Virus record (IMG/VR): IMGVR_UViG_3300034101_000486
Coordinates: 1 to 58,016 of that record
DNA: 58,016 bases
Origin: a virus
Reading direction: 5' to 3' (one strand)
In this document: piece after piece, positions 30,307 to 40,368 of the stretch
Layout: each line of letters starts with the position of its first letter
How positions within the stretch are numbered: the stretch's first letter is position 1
Notes under the pieces: model-generated
What the model was told of the DNA's origin: nothing
The model's input: the letters and a program-made list of their open reading frames with translations, nothing else
The model's database searches: none
Translations under genes and position numbers: made by a program

Positions 30307-32343
30307 TTACTTCATTTTCTTCAGGTCGGCTTCGATGTCCGCATCAATGTCGGGACCGATTAGGCGACCACCAGGAATGTTGGGCATGTCAGCAGCCTCA
30401 ATGTCCTCTGGCTTGGCGTTAGGATCAATCGGTGAAGGTGGGAACGCTGTCGTAGTGCCCATGATTGTGGCGGTTTCGCCTTTGCTCAGGCGCTTAGCCC
30501 CTGCTGCCGCTTTGACGTTGTACTGCTCGATGAGTTTGACCGCCGCAGCAACTTCATGCGGGTCGCTTGACATGAGGAGCTTGCCGACCTTCTCAGCAAT
30601 GTCATCGGTCATGGTAGCGCTACGCGCCACACGTGCCGCCATGTTACTCAGAGACCCCCAGAATCCTCCCGAGACGGCATCCGCAACCGCTGCACCCACA
30701 CCTGAGCCTTCCTCAAAGCGTTCACGCGCCTGAGTACGTCTTCCGGTAGCCGCACCACCCAGTATGCGGTTGGATTGTTGGAACAACTGAGCCTCGCGCT
30801 CAAGCGCAGACTTGAACATCTCAAACTTGGCAGGGCTGTCAAACAGCGGCTGCAACTTAGCTTGCATCTCAGGAGCACCGATGATGCGCTGGGCGGCGTT
30901 GATGTTGCTTGACGGATCCATGATCTTGCTGTACAAGTCACGCACCACGCCTGTGCGGAACGCGTCCTTCTCAGCCGCACCCATTTTGCTGATCATGTCA
31001 ATGACCTGCTCGTGGTCGAGCTTGTTGAAGTCGTTCATACCTGCGCGCATCGCATCAAGCACTTCCATGTCACCGGAGTAGGCTTGACGAGCCTTGAGGT
31101 ACGGCGAGTTTGCGCCGCCGGTGGCTTCGTCAATCGCATTCACGTAGACGTTGCGCAACTGTTTGAGGGCATTAGCCTCGGCGCTGCTCATACCCTTAGC
31201 GCTCTTGAAACCGGCTTCAATCGTAGCGTCAATACCACGCTTGATATAATCAAGAGTGCGCACGTCAGGTAGCTTAGTCAGCTCCAAAATCTCGTTACCA
31301 TTAGCGTCAAATTTACCGCTGGGTTTGTAGATTTCGGGCAGGGCGAACTTGCTGGGGTCTTCTCCGCGCAACTTAGCCGCTTGAGCCTCGGTGTCAGCGA
31401 TGCTACGTGCCCTGCCCCAGAACTCTTGAAAACGGGGGTTCTTCAACGCATCAATAATGCGAGGGTCATCTACGTCACCGTAAGCGTACGCATCTTTGTA
31501 CATGGTATCAGCTTGCTTACGCAGATCCGCCACCATCTTCTGTTCATCAGCGTAGAAGTCACCAGACTTGATACCTTTACGGGTTTGTGCGTAAGTGCGC
31601 TCACGAGCACCGGCGGTCTGCTCACCGAGTTTCTTCTCAACTAAGCGACCGCTGGGACCACTACGCTGGGCAACAGTCTCAGCGAGGTCAACTAACGCGG
31701 GGTCTGCGTTGGCGATAGTTGAGGGGATATTACGAGCACGATCCTGAAGGACTTTCTGCTCAATCTGCTGCGGAGTCATACCTGACTCGTTGATAGCGCG
31801 GGAGACTTTACCCACTGCCGTCTTAGTCGTGCTAGCTTCGGTCGGTGCGAGGCGATCGCGCAGCCACTTAGCCGCCGCGCCGCTACCGCGAATTACCGCT
31901 GGGGCGGCAGTGCCGACTGTCGTACCGACGACCGTACCAGTAACTGCGCCGGAGCCTCGCTCTCCTGGTTGGGCAGAACCCGCGCCGGAGACAGCACCGG
32001 TTACGCCGCCGGTCACTGCGCCGCGCACGTAAGGATTTGCTGCTAGGCGAGCCAACGCGCTAGTCGCGACTGGGGCGGTAGCACCTCCTGTAGCGGGGGC
32101 GGTCAGCATAGCCGCCAGAGCGGGAGCAGCCCCGCCGCCGAACTCAAGAGCCGGAGCTACGAAAGGATTCTCTTTAGAATATTGAGCGTACTCTTGATTG
32201 ATCCTAGCGAGTTCAGCCTCGTAGCCTTTGCTACCGGCGAGCTTAGAGCGAAGCCATGCCTCGGCTTCATCACCCCAACCCATACCGAGACCCTGACCGA
32301 TAGCAGCGCGAGCGCCGCCTAAGTACGGATTAGCTGTAGCCAT
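30307..32343 (-). CDS. Putative ejection (internal virion) protein, 678 aa
   Basis: A Gly/Ala-rich N-terminal region (about 55-155, including AVTGGVTGAVSGAG and VTGTVVGTTVGTAAP) could insert in membrane. A long helical charged region follows, and the C-terminus has a short acidic helix (IDADIEADLKKMK). Four such large proteins lie in a row at the end of the late operon, the place where P22- and T7-like phages encode proteins ejected with DNA. Shared base with the upstream stop. Function is inferred from position and composition. Confidence 0.6.
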   Translation of the reverse strand: MATANPYLGGARAAIGQGLGMGWGDEAEAWLRSKLAGSKGYEAELARINQEYAQYSKENPFVAPALEFGGGAAPALAAMLTAPATGGATAPVATSALARLAANPYVRGAVTGGVTGAVSGAGSAQPGERGSGAVTGTVVGTTVGTAAPAVIRGSGAAAKWLRDRLAPTEASTTKTAVGKVSRAINESGMTPQQIEQKVLQDRARNIPSTIANADPALVDLAETVAQRSGPSGRLVEKKLGEQTAGARERTYAQTRKGIKSGDFYADEQKMVADLRKQADTMYKDAYAYGDVDDPRIIDALKNPRFQEFWGRARSIADTEAQAAKLRGEDPSKFALPEIYKPSGKFDANGNEILELTKLPDVRTLDYIKRGIDATIEAGFKSAKGMSSAEANALKQLRNVYVNAIDEATGGANSPYLKARQAYSGDMEVLDAMRAGMNDFNKLDHEQVIDMISKMGAAEKDAFRTGVVRDLYSKIMDPSSNINAAQRIIGAPEMQAKLQPLFDSPAKFEMFKSALEREAQLFQQSNRILGGAATGRRTQARERFEEGSGVGAAVADAVSGGFWGSLSNMAARVARSATMTDDIAEKVGKLLMSSDPHEVAAAVKLIEQYNVKAAAGAKRLSKGETATIMGTTTAFPPSPIDPNAKPEDIEAADMPNIPGGRLIGPDIDADIEADLKKMK

Positions 32344-35018
32344 TATTCATTTCCTTCCTCAAGCGGGGTAGTCATGCGGTAAGCGCCCGAAGTGATTTGA
32401 TCAAGGCGTGCTTGTTCGCGAGCGGTACGGTCTTGCAACACTTTGTACGCACGCTTGATGACCGCAGCACGCTCTTCTTTAGTCTTAGAGCCGATACCTT
32501 CAAGCTCCATCAAAATTGCGCGTTCGCCCTCGGTCGGTGAACCGCCGAAGGTTGCTTTCAGTTTAGCTAGACCTTGAGAACCGAGCAGGTTGTTAAGGAT
32601 ACGCGTATTGACGATCACAGGATCTTTAGAACCCGCCGCTTCCGCTAAGAACTGTTGACCTTTATCCAACCAGCCACCGGCTAGAGAGTTCGGGTTCAGC
32701 GCGTAAGCCTGTTTCAGATCAGCGAGAGACTGCTTGCTAGAAGCGATAAGGTCTTCAGCCTCGCTCTTCATCCTAACTTCGCTCGGACTGAGTTTAGCCT
32801 GCTGCTGTTTCTGGTTCTGGAACTTCTCCTGAGCCAGCAGTAAGTTGGCTTGCGCGGTAGAAACCCCAGCTAATGACGCATTAATTTGCGCCAGCTTAGC
32901 CTCAACATTCATATTACCGAGAGCTTCCACACGCTTCTGGTACTCGGGTGTTCCTGGCTTGAGACCTTCGTCAACGGCTTGCTTACCCGCCGTAGACTGG
33001 GGGTCACCGGACTTGATGAAGTCCTTGATCAGTTCGGTCGCGATAGCACGCTTGTCTTTCATTTCCTCGCCGGCAAGCGCTTGCAAGCTGCGGAGGTCCT
33101 CCTTAGCCGCGCCCATCTTCATCTCCTGACCCTTCAAAGCTAGAGCCAGTTTTTGCTGGGTAGCCTGCTGAGCAGAAGCGCGTTTTTCTTTAGAGTACTC
33201 AGCCAGCTCCTTACCGACCATGCCGAGGTTTTCAGCAAAGCGACCGGTCTTAGTGGGAGCGCCGAACGCAGCCGCAAGGCGGAAATACATCTCAGCCTTA
33301 GAACTCTTCTCGTCCTTGGGCGTCTTCATTGAGTCAGCCAGCATTTTAGCGAACACGTCGCTCTCAGCCTTAGCAGCAGCGCGAGCGGCTTTGAGGTCTT
33401 CACCGTAAGCGGTATCCTTCGGACCATACGCGGCGAGCAGCGCTTGAATACCACCCATGCGCTCATCACCGAAAGGCGCTTTAGGCGCGACAGCCGGAGG
33501 TTTAACTTGAGCTGGTACAGCTACGACCGCTGGAGCAACGGGCATATCAGCGCTGGCAATCTTAGCAAGCACAGATTGCGGTTGAGGTTTAGGCTCAGTA
33601 ATGACCGCGTTTGAAGGGGTCGGCTCCGTGACGGGGTAAGTCTCTACCTGAGCGTCATAACCCTCGGGCAACTGGACGCTACCGGCGGTTTGGTAATGCG
33701 TCTTGACGCGACCTCCGCTGGCGTATCGCTGATAATAATCACCGGTGTAGCCGTGATCTTTCATCCAATCAATATCAGATTGCGTACCGCCACCCGCCAT
33801 AATCATGTCAGGTGTAAATTGATTTTCGTTGTACCAGCTTATTTTGTCGTATGGGTTGTAAGTGTCCCAACCTTCAGGTAATCTGAACCTGTCATAATTG
33901 TTCACAAGGTCTGATGTACCCGTTCCTCCGGTAGTTCCCGTAGTTCCCGTAGTTCCGGTAGTTCCGGTAGTTCCTGTGGTGTTCGTGGTTCCGCCAGTAC
34001 CCGTAGTTCCCGTAGTTCCTGTGGTTCCAGTCGTGGTTCCGGTAGTGGTGGTCACCGGCGCGGGCACAGATCCTGGGTAAGCTAAGTTACGCAGGTAGTT
34101 CCAATCCGTATCGGTTTGCGTGCCGAAAGTGCTGTCCGCCGCTCTACGCAAGTCAGCGTCAGTGTAACCTAAGCCGATCTGGCTACGATAGTAATCGGCT
34201 TTCTGCTGAGGGGTGCGGTTACCCAGAGACAACGGGGTTGAGCCGTAGGTTGGGTTTGAAGCCTGATTACCCCAGTAGCTACCCGTAGCATTGTAGAGGT
34301 CTTTATTGCTCACACCCCAGCGGTTTGCTTCATCTTGAATCTGTGAAGTAGACGCGTAAGGGTTGTCAGTGATGTACTTGTTGATGTTCTCGTTGTACTT
34401 GTCCATACCAATACCACCAGGACCAGTAGCGTAACGCACACCTGCCGAGCCGTAACCGCTAGGACCAGAGCCGCCGTAAGTAAAACCAGAGCCCATGGCG
34501 TTACGGATGTCAGCGTCGCTGACTTTCCATTCGTCCTTAGCCGCCGCGATGTCAGCAGCAGACGCGTTAGGGTTTTTAGCAAACCAGTCTCTGATGTTGC
34601 GATTGGCTTGATCAACACCAATACCTCCTGGTCTGTCCGCAAAGGCTCTCATCTCAGAACCCGTTGGCGTGGTGGAAGACGTCGTGCCGTAACCGGTGTC
34701 AAACTGTTTCTGCAGATACATCGGCGTGTTCTGCAGGCGGTTTTGATAGTCAGATTTGTAAGCGTTATAAGCGCCTTGATCTAACTGATACTTACGCATG
34801 GTTTCGTTAAACGCCGAGGGGTCTGTTTTGTAGGTGTTAAAGTCAGCTAACTGTTTGTCGTAAGCAGCCTGACCAGCTAAAGCGGCAACATCAGTACCCG
34901 TAGGACGGCTGCCGGTGGGCGCAGTCGGAACCGTAGGGGCGCTCGCACCTGAGTAAGTCACCACACCAGGAGTACTAACTCCGTACTGCCGCATAATGCG
35001 GTTGAGTTCAAATCCCAT
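32343..35018 (-). CDS. Putative ejection protein with repeats, 891 aa
   Basis: The N-terminal half contains two or three diverged copies of a unit with PGGIGxDxxNxNIxxW/Y...NPxAS, each followed by a helix ending in SNKDLYNATG or SDADIRNAMG. A Thr/Gly linker encoded by a DNA tandem repeat (about 320-370) separates it from the C-terminal half. Residues about 445-465 carry YASGGRVKTHYQTAGSVQ, nearly identical to a motif in the 979-aa protein. The C-terminal 350 residues are helical and charged, with coiled-coil character. Likely a virion or ejection protein. No enzyme motif is seen. Confidence 0.6.
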   Translation of the reverse strand: MGFELNRIMRQYGVSTPGVVTYSGASAPTVPTAPTGSRPTGTDVAALAGQAAYDKQLADFNTYKTDPSAFNETMRKYQLDQGAYNAYKSDYQNRLQNTPMYLQKQFDTGYGTTSSTTPTGSEMRAFADRPGGIGVDQANRNIRDWFAKNPNASAADIAAAKDEWKVSDADIRNAMGSGFTYGGSGPSGYGSAGVRYATGPGGIGMDKYNENINKYITDNPYASTSQIQDEANRWGVSNKDLYNATGSYWGNQASNPTYGSTPLSLGNRTPQQKADYYRSQIGLGYTDADLRRAADSTFGTQTDTDWNYLRNLAYPGSVPAPVTTTTGTTTGTTGTTGTTGTGGTTNTTGTTGTTGTTGTTGTTGGTGTSDLVNNYDRFRLPEGWDTYNPYDKISWYNENQFTPDMIMAGGGTQSDIDWMKDHGYTGDYYQRYASGGRVKTHYQTAGSVQLPEGYDAQVETYPVTEPTPSNAVITEPKPQPQSVLAKIASADMPVAPAVVAVPAQVKPPAVAPKAPFGDERMGGIQALLAAYGPKDTAYGEDLKAARAAAKAESDVFAKMLADSMKTPKDEKSSKAEMYFRLAAAFGAPTKTGRFAENLGMVGKELAEYSKEKRASAQQATQQKLALALKGQEMKMGAAKEDLRSLQALAGEEMKDKRAIATELIKDFIKSGDPQSTAGKQAVDEGLKPGTPEYQKRVEALGNMNVEAKLAQINASLAGVSTAQANLLLAQEKFQNQKQQQAKLSPSEVRMKSEAEDLIASSKQSLADLKQAYALNPNSLAGGWLDKGQQFLAEAAGSKDPVIVNTRILNNLLGSQGLAKLKATFGGSPTEGERAILMELEGIGSKTKEERAAVIKRAYKVLQDRTAREQARLDQITSGAYRMTTPLEEGNE
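33921..34053 (-). repeat. 9-bp tandem repeat coding for a Thr/Gly linker
   Basis: About 14 imperfect units related to GTTCCCGTA run head to tail, encoding repeated Thr-Gly-Thr within the 891-aa protein. Units differ by single bases (CCG, CCC, CCT). Such arrays change length by slippage, so the linker may vary between isolates. Confidence 0.85.
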
Positions 35019-35027
35019 ACCTGCTCC

Positions 35028-36467
35028 TTAGATGTTCTGCAGACCTTTGTACGTATAAAGACCGGTCGCCACTTGAGACAGCGGTGAAGGTGAATACGTA
35101 GCGCCGGTAGTAGTGCCTTGATTAGTCGTAGTTTGCGGTGTGATTGGAGCCATGCCGCGAATCTGCGTGCTGAGCCAATCCATCTGCTGCTTAGGATACA
35201 GTTGTTGCGCGTCAAACTGAGCCTTAGCTGCGTTGAGCTGTTGCTGCATTTGATTCTGCTGAGCAGAACCTGCGCCCTCAAGTGAGGCAACATCGGCTGC
35301 ACGCATCGCCTGTTCTTGCTGTTGCATGTTAGCAAAATTCTGCAACGCAGACATCTGACGCTGATAGTCTTGAGCCTGAGCCGCTTGTGTAGCCTGAGCA
35401 GCGGTGAGACCGAACTGCTGTTGAGCTTGACCGGCGGTGGTCTGTGCTTGACCGAGGTTAGCCAGCTGAGACATCTGCTGAGCCGTGAGTTGACCTTGTG
35501 TCTGACCGAGGTTAGTCAGGTTTTGTTGCTGCTGGCTTGTCAGCTGACCAGCGGTCTGACCGAGGTTACCATACTGAGCACCGCCCTGAAGCACGCGAGA
35601 GAGGTCTGCGCCGGAAATGCTACCGACCGTACCAGCCAACTGCGCTTGACGTGCGAGGTCTGCCTGAGAAGCAGTGAGAGCCTGTCCGTAGCCTTGGTTG
35701 GCGAGTTGGGCTTGCTGATTCAAGACAGCTTCCTGAGTGTCGCGCAGGGCACGGCTACCGAATTCACCCATGCGGCTAGAACCGAACTGACCCGCCTTGA
35801 TAAACGCGTCAGAAACTCCTGGCAGCAGGTTCTCGCTGAGGTTACGACCACCCTGCTTAGCAATGACGTCCATGACACCCGTCTGATACGGCGACATGTA
35901 CTGACCGACGTTTTGAGCGGAAGACTGTGAGGCGGCTTGCAGGTAAGGGTTAGCCGCGTTCAGGGCGCGATCAGACAACGCCTGAGCGGTGGTCTGACCG
36001 GCTTGCGTCAGGTAAGGCTGCGCCGCACCCATGATGTCCTGCTGTCCGGCTTTACTCAGCGCAGGTTGACCCGCACCGACGATGTCCATCTGGCCAGCTC
36101 GGTTGAAGTAATTCTGCCCCGCGTTCAGGTTCTGATCGACTAAACCTTGACGCAAGTACTGACCTTGAGCTTGCTGCAAGGCGTCCGCCGTGCCTTTATT
36201 GCTGAAGCCGTACATACCGGACTGAGCTTTGTCTAGGTCGCCTTGATAGAAACCTTGATTAGATTGAACTTGCCGGTACGCTTGCTGCTGGAGCGGCGAC
36301 AATTCAGCCACAGTGGGCATGTCGTACGCTTGATAAGGCGCGTTAGCGATGTTCTGGGCGACTTGAATTTGATTGTAAATCGCATCCTGCATCCACTTAG
36401 GAGTCTCAGTGGATGACGTGGTGTAAGACGTAGCGGTCTGAGGCGACCCTTGGAATAAGCTGCCCAT
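35028..36467 (-). CDS. Putative ejection protein, Gln-rich, 479 aa
   Basis: Begins MGSLFQGSPQTATSYTTSST and is rich in Gln and Ala throughout, with repeated short units such as LGQTQGQLTAQQ and LGQAQTTAGQAQQ (about 315-365). The middle has FIKAGQFGSSRMGEFGSRAL. I recognise this type of protein from short-tailed phages of aquatic metagenomes, upstream of other ejection genes. The elongated coiled coil suits a trans-periplasmic tube or ejected protein. Function is not established. Confidence 0.6.
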   Translation of the reverse strand: MGSLFQGSPQTATSYTTSSTETPKWMQDAIYNQIQVAQNIANAPYQAYDMPTVAELSPLQQQAYRQVQSNQGFYQGDLDKAQSGMYGFSNKGTADALQQAQGQYLRQGLVDQNLNAGQNYFNRAGQMDIVGAGQPALSKAGQQDIMGAAQPYLTQAGQTTAQALSDRALNAANPYLQAASQSSAQNVGQYMSPYQTGVMDVIAKQGGRNLSENLLPGVSDAFIKAGQFGSSRMGEFGSRALRDTQEAVLNQQAQLANQGYGQALTASQADLARQAQLAGTVGSISGADLSRVLQGGAQYGNLGQTAGQLTSQQQQNLTNLGQTQGQLTAQQMSQLANLGQAQTTAGQAQQQFGLTAAQATQAAQAQDYQRQMSALQNFANMQQQEQAMRAADVASLEGAGSAQQNQMQQQLNAAKAQFDAQQLYPKQQMDWLSTQIRGMAPITPQTTTNQGTTTGATYSPSPLSQVATGLYTYKGLQNI

Positions 36468-38272
36468 TATGCAACCCCTTTCAAATAGCTGAGTGGTGAC
36501 TTAGCGTTGGGGCTGAATTTACCCTTAGCCAGTACTTTACCTTTGTGTGAACGGATGTTACTACGCATAGCGTCAAGGCGCTTAGCGCCCTCTTTGTTGG
36601 AGCCGTCGCCGAGCATTGCAACTGTTTCTGCGTCAATCACGTATTCACCATCTGAGAGTTTAGCATCAATGGTGTCTGCTCGACCAGAACCCGCTCCCTG
36701 AGCGAATCGGGCAACAGCTGACAGAGCGCCACCTTGTGCCATTCTGGGCGGAGGGGTGGTCGCTGGTTGCATATTATAAGCGCCAGAAGTGATTTTTGGC
36801 CAACTCCGCGCCATGTATTCAGTCAGGCTCAAGTTGTTTGAATTAGCATCACTTTGTAACTTGTTCCAGTCCCATGCGATTGACGGGCGGTTAAAGTATT
36901 CTTGCTGCTCGGGAGACATCTGTTTGATCGCCTGCTGTACCTGCGGAGGGGCGTTACCGAGGCTACCCAAAAGCGTAGCACCGGCTAAGACGTTTCTAGC
37001 CGAGAAAGGACTCTCAGAACCCGTAGGAGCGCCTGCGGTTTTGAATTGACCCAGCGGTGATTGGGCGGTCGCGGTCATACCGCCACCCATATCTTGACTA
37101 CCGTAACCTTGAGGGGCGACAGGCGCTCTGGGGTTCGTCAAAGAGTAATCAACGTCTAGGCTCTCAGGACCTTTGTAACCCATCTGTCCTGTCATGAAGT
37201 TGGTTGTGCCGTAACCCGCCTCAGGCACGCCGCTATAAGAGTAATCACCACCCTTAGGCATTTTCAAACCTTCTAGCACTGCGTCTGATGGCTTCATGCC
37301 GAGGTTGCTAGATTGAGCAGGACGAGCCATACCCGCTGCCAGACCCGCCAAGCCCCCGCCGATGATCGCAGACTTGGGATCATAACCGGCGGCAATCATG
37401 TTACCGAACTGTTTACCGCCTGCGCCGAATGCCGCGCTACCGGTGATGTCGCCGAGTTGCTGTCCTGCGTAAGTACCTAGAGCACCCGTAGCTGCGCCTT
37501 TCAAGAAGCCTTGACCCGACGCCACGCCCATTCCGCCGCCGATCAGCGCATTACCTAAGACTTTCTGTCCCGCTGCGCCTAAGTCTAAACCTAAACCACT
37601 GTTAGCCGCGCCGCCCACGTATTCACCTAGACCACCGCCCAGACCGCCCAACACCGCGCCTTTGAGCGGATCGCCGCCGGTCAGAGCAGCCGTCGTGCCG
37701 CCGATAACGGCGCTACCCGCCATAGTTGCAGCTGTGCCGGTTAAACCCATAGAAGCGCCAATTGCTGAGCCAGCTCCAGGCACAATGAAATCCAACGCAA
37801 TCGGCAATGCTATCGCTAAGAACTTCTTCAAACTGAAATATTCAGGGTAGCCTGTGCGGGGGTTAATCGTTCCTGAACCACCCATGCGCTTGAGCATCTC
37901 GGCTTCACGCGGATTGATGTGCGCCAGCATCGTATCACCGTGCCGACCCATAGAAGCCAGACCGCCCTTAGCAAAACCTTTCTGCTTAGTACGCTCTTGC
38001 ATTCCGTACAACAATACGAGCAGGGAGATGATAACGATCGGGTCAAACTGCTCAGGCAAGTCACCCTGTTCAACCATGTCATCTTGGATCGCCGAAGCTA
38101 AGATCTCTGGGTATTTATCAGGGTTATTGAGCGCAAACTCAAGCATCTGCACGAGTTCATCTAAGCCCTCGCTCGTAATCGGCATGTCACCGATCTGATT
38201 CTCAAGGACTAAAACGGCTTTAGAAAACCGAGGGTCGCTTTTCGCAATTTCTAAAATTTCTTGTTTATTCAT
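36467..38272 (-). CDS. Putative membrane-active ejection protein, 601 aa
   Basis: Residues 1-100 are helical and include a hydrophobic segment (PIVIISLLVLLYGM). FAKGGLASMGRHGDTMLAHI follows at about 106-125. From about 150 to 320 the chain is Gly/Ala-rich and hydrophobic (LAIALPIALDFIVPGAGSAI and repeated GGG stretches), likely able to enter membrane. The C-terminus has KLSDGEYVIDAETVAMLGDG, which is recurrent in phage virion proteins. Position in the ejection block and composition suggest a role in DNA delivery across the inner membrane. Confidence 0.6.
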   Translation of the reverse strand: MNKQEILEIAKSDPRFSKAVLVLENQIGDMPITSEGLDELVQMLEFALNNPDKYPEILASAIQDDMVEQGDLPEQFDPIVIISLLVLLYGMQERTKQKGFAKGGLASMGRHGDTMLAHINPREAEMLKRMGGSGTINPRTGYPEYFSLKKFLAIALPIALDFIVPGAGSAIGASMGLTGTAATMAGSAVIGGTTAALTGGDPLKGAVLGGLGGGLGEYVGGAANSGLGLDLGAAGQKVLGNALIGGGMGVASGQGFLKGAATGALGTYAGQQLGDITGSAAFGAGGKQFGNMIAAGYDPKSAIIGGGLAGLAAGMARPAQSSNLGMKPSDAVLEGLKMPKGGDYSYSGVPEAGYGTTNFMTGQMGYKGPESLDVDYSLTNPRAPVAPQGYGSQDMGGGMTATAQSPLGQFKTAGAPTGSESPFSARNVLAGATLLGSLGNAPPQVQQAIKQMSPEQQEYFNRPSIAWDWNKLQSDANSNNLSLTEYMARSWPKITSGAYNMQPATTPPPRMAQGGALSAVARFAQGAGSGRADTIDAKLSDGEYVIDAETVAMLGDGSNKEGAKRLDAMRSNIRSHKGKVLAKGKFSPNAKSPLSYLKGVA

Positions 38273-38290
38273 TCGTAACTCCAGATCTCA

Positions 38291-38524
38291 TTACTCAGCC
38301 GCCTGACAGAACCGCTCCGCCCATTCTCGCCAGTCAGTAAAACCGTATGGGATGGGGAAGTTTTCTCTCAACGTCAAGTTGTTCAAAAACTGCATTGCCC
38401 AATTTTGCCAATTCTCTTCATCATCCAACCGCCCGAACGCGCCGTAAGGGTCAAGGTCGAGCGTGATCTGGTCAGCCCAGTCACGTAGCTCCATACCTTT
38501 GGGGAGGGTGATACGTACGCTCAT
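38291..38524 (-). CDS. Small acidic protein, 77 aa
   Basis: An acidic, Trp-rich protein (MELRDWADQITLDLDPYG, ENWQNWAMQFLNNL, DWREWAERFCQAAE). It overlaps the tail-protein gene by 4 bp. Similar small proteins sit beside phage tail genes. A role in virion assembly is inferred from context. Confidence 0.65.
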   Translation of the reverse strand: MSVRITLPKGMELRDWADQITLDLDPYGAFGRLDDEENWQNWAMQFLNNLTLRENFPIPYGFTDWREWAERFCQAAE

Positions 38525-40368
38525 CCCAGCACCGTCTTATCGCCGCTACTAATGTGACCGAGGATCTGACCCATTTGGTAATCACCGTAAACCTGATTAG
38601 ATTCAAAGCGCACGCGGAGTTCGCGGCGCTGCTCTTTGAGCATGACGATCTCTTGAAACGGCTCGGTAATGTTGTCAGGGTCGACGAATGTGAAGTTAGA
38701 GCTATAGACCTCAGGGGCGCGAGCGTTAGCACGACCCGTAACCTGTACCGTCATGTCGCCGTTCTGAACGAAGTCAGGTTCAATGCGAGTAATACGTAAG
38801 TACTCATTTTTACCCTGCACAGCTGAAGACAAATCGGCGGTTTCAAAGTAAGAACGGATGGGGTTGATGTTAGCGCCGTCAATCTCGTCAACGCCCTGCT
38901 CTTGAACCCAGACGCGGTAGTCGCTACCTTCGCCCACCGCACCTGCTAGAATAGGCGCAGCGAATGAGTTGTTGAACGAACCGGCAGAGCGCCCGTTAGC
39001 GGGTAGCTCAGTATCATACCATGTGTTCTCACGCACGTTATAGATGACCGCGTGTGTGCATTCAGTAGCGTCGCCGCGAGGGTAGCACCACCAGATCTCA
39101 CCATAGCGAGGTACTTTGAACGCAAACACTTTATTGCGCTCGCGCTTGTTGAGACCGTCAAAGAAGTAATTCAGGTTCAATGAGTTTGGCACTTCGCGCA
39201 CCACGCCGTTGAACATCAGAAACCGGTCAACGCCTGCCCAGAAAAACACGCCGTCATAGTCAATAACGGCGTTCTCAGAGATGATGGAGGTGTCAGTGGC
39301 AACTACGTCGAACTGAAACACAGTTGAGCCGCCCGTGAAGGTGGCTCGAATGACCGCGTCAAATGCCCAGAAGATTCCGGCAGGGGCTGTGCCTGAACCG
39401 GCGCGTAAGGGTAAACCCTTGATGATCTTTTGACCCCAAACCCGAGCCACACCCGCGCCCGAACCGGTATCGGTCAGGTTTGTCGGCTCTCCTGGCACAG
39501 ACCAACCGATGATTCCGTCCGTTCCATAGTAGAACAAATATGGGTGTAGAGAGACGATACCGCCGGTGCAGTTTGTGTTAGCGGGCAGGTTTATAGATTG
39601 CAGGATACCGGTGCCGAGCACTTCTCCAAAGAAGATCTGTCCGCCGTCGCTGTTTGAAATACTACGCAGGTTAGGTGAAACATGCGCCAGTAGGTAGTTT
39701 TGATTGGTTGAAGAATCATACTGGTAATCAAACATCCAAGCATTCTCATCGCTAGCGACTAACGCATCAGAGCCGCCGGTCATGTCGGTGGTTGAAGTCG
39801 TGATCGTAGTAGCCGTAGCCACCACCGCAAAGCCGTTAGGCGCTGAACCCGCCGTAGACGCGCTGATAGTGATTGTAGTTCCCACCGCAATCGCAGAATA
39901 GTTAGGGCTTGACGTGTAGGCGTTGATGTTAGAAGCGATCGCCGTAGCCGTACCTGCTAAGCTCGTCGTGTAGGAAACTGAGCCGGACATGATGTTGACG
40001 CCGTCAACAGTTATACTGTTAACCGAACCAGAAGCACCGCCCGTCAGGATGACCGTACCGGTAGAAGCGACTGCCGCCGGTGTGCGGTTAGTAACGACTG
40101 AGCTGTTTCCTGTCGAATCTAAAGTGAAGCGCTCAAGCAGATTCGCGCTACCTGAATGGCAGTAGATGTAATCTTGCTGTGTGAAGTTTGAAAACCCGCG
40201 ACTGATCTCAGTCAAATACTTCTGTGTTGACCTGTAGCCGCCGATTTTACGGGGCAAACCGCGTTGCCAACGAACCCATTGTCCGTCGGTGTAGAAATTA
40301 CCGTCGAATTTAGTACCGTCCCGCTTGATGCCAGGTTCGGACTTCAGGATGACAGTAGTTTCAGGCAT
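38521..40368 (-). CDS. Tail hub/plug protein, possibly P22 gp10-like, 615 aa
   Basis: Begins with a conserved segment (GIKRDGTKFDGNFYTDGQWV, then RWQRGLPRKIGGY) characteristic of a phage virion family resembling P22 gp10, the packaged-DNA stabilisation protein. The rest is beta-rich, compatible with a propeller: repeated hydrophobic strands, aromatic loops such as FFWAGVDRFLMFNG and GEIWWCYPRGDATE, and a Ser/Thr/Ala-rich insert at about 95-200. Gene order (adaptor, fibre, this protein, ejection proteins) supports a tail position. Confidence 0.65.
   Translation of the reverse strand: MPETTVILKSEPGIKRDGTKFDGNFYTDGQWVRWQRGLPRKIGGYRSTQKYLTEISRGFSNFTQQDYIYCHSGSANLLERFTLDSTGNSSVVTNRTPAAVASTGTVILTGGASGSVNSITVDGVNIMSGSVSYTTSLAGTATAIASNINAYTSSPNYSAIAVGTTITISASTAGSAPNGFAVVATATTITTSTTDMTGGSDALVASDENAWMFDYQYDSSTNQNYLLAHVSPNLRSISNSDGGQIFFGEVLGTGILQSINLPANTNCTGGIVSLHPYLFYYGTDGIIGWSVPGEPTNLTDTGSGAGVARVWGQKIIKGLPLRAGSGTAPAGIFWAFDAVIRATFTGGSTVFQFDVVATDTSIISENAVIDYDGVFFWAGVDRFLMFNGVVREVPNSLNLNYFFDGLNKRERNKVFAFKVPRYGEIWWCYPRGDATECTHAVIYNVRENTWYDTELPANGRSAGSFNNSFAAPILAGAVGEGSDYRVWVQEQGVDEIDGANINPIRSYFETADLSSAVQGKNEYLRITRIEPDFVQNGDMTVQVTGRANARAPEVYSSNFTFVDPDNITEPFQEIVMLKEQRRELRVRFESNQVYGDYQMGQILGHISSGDKTVLG

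Noticed and set aside
34310-34642. Frame rich in Thr/Leu within the 891-aa gene
   Set aside because: It is an alternate frame of a repetitive region already explained by the virion gene.
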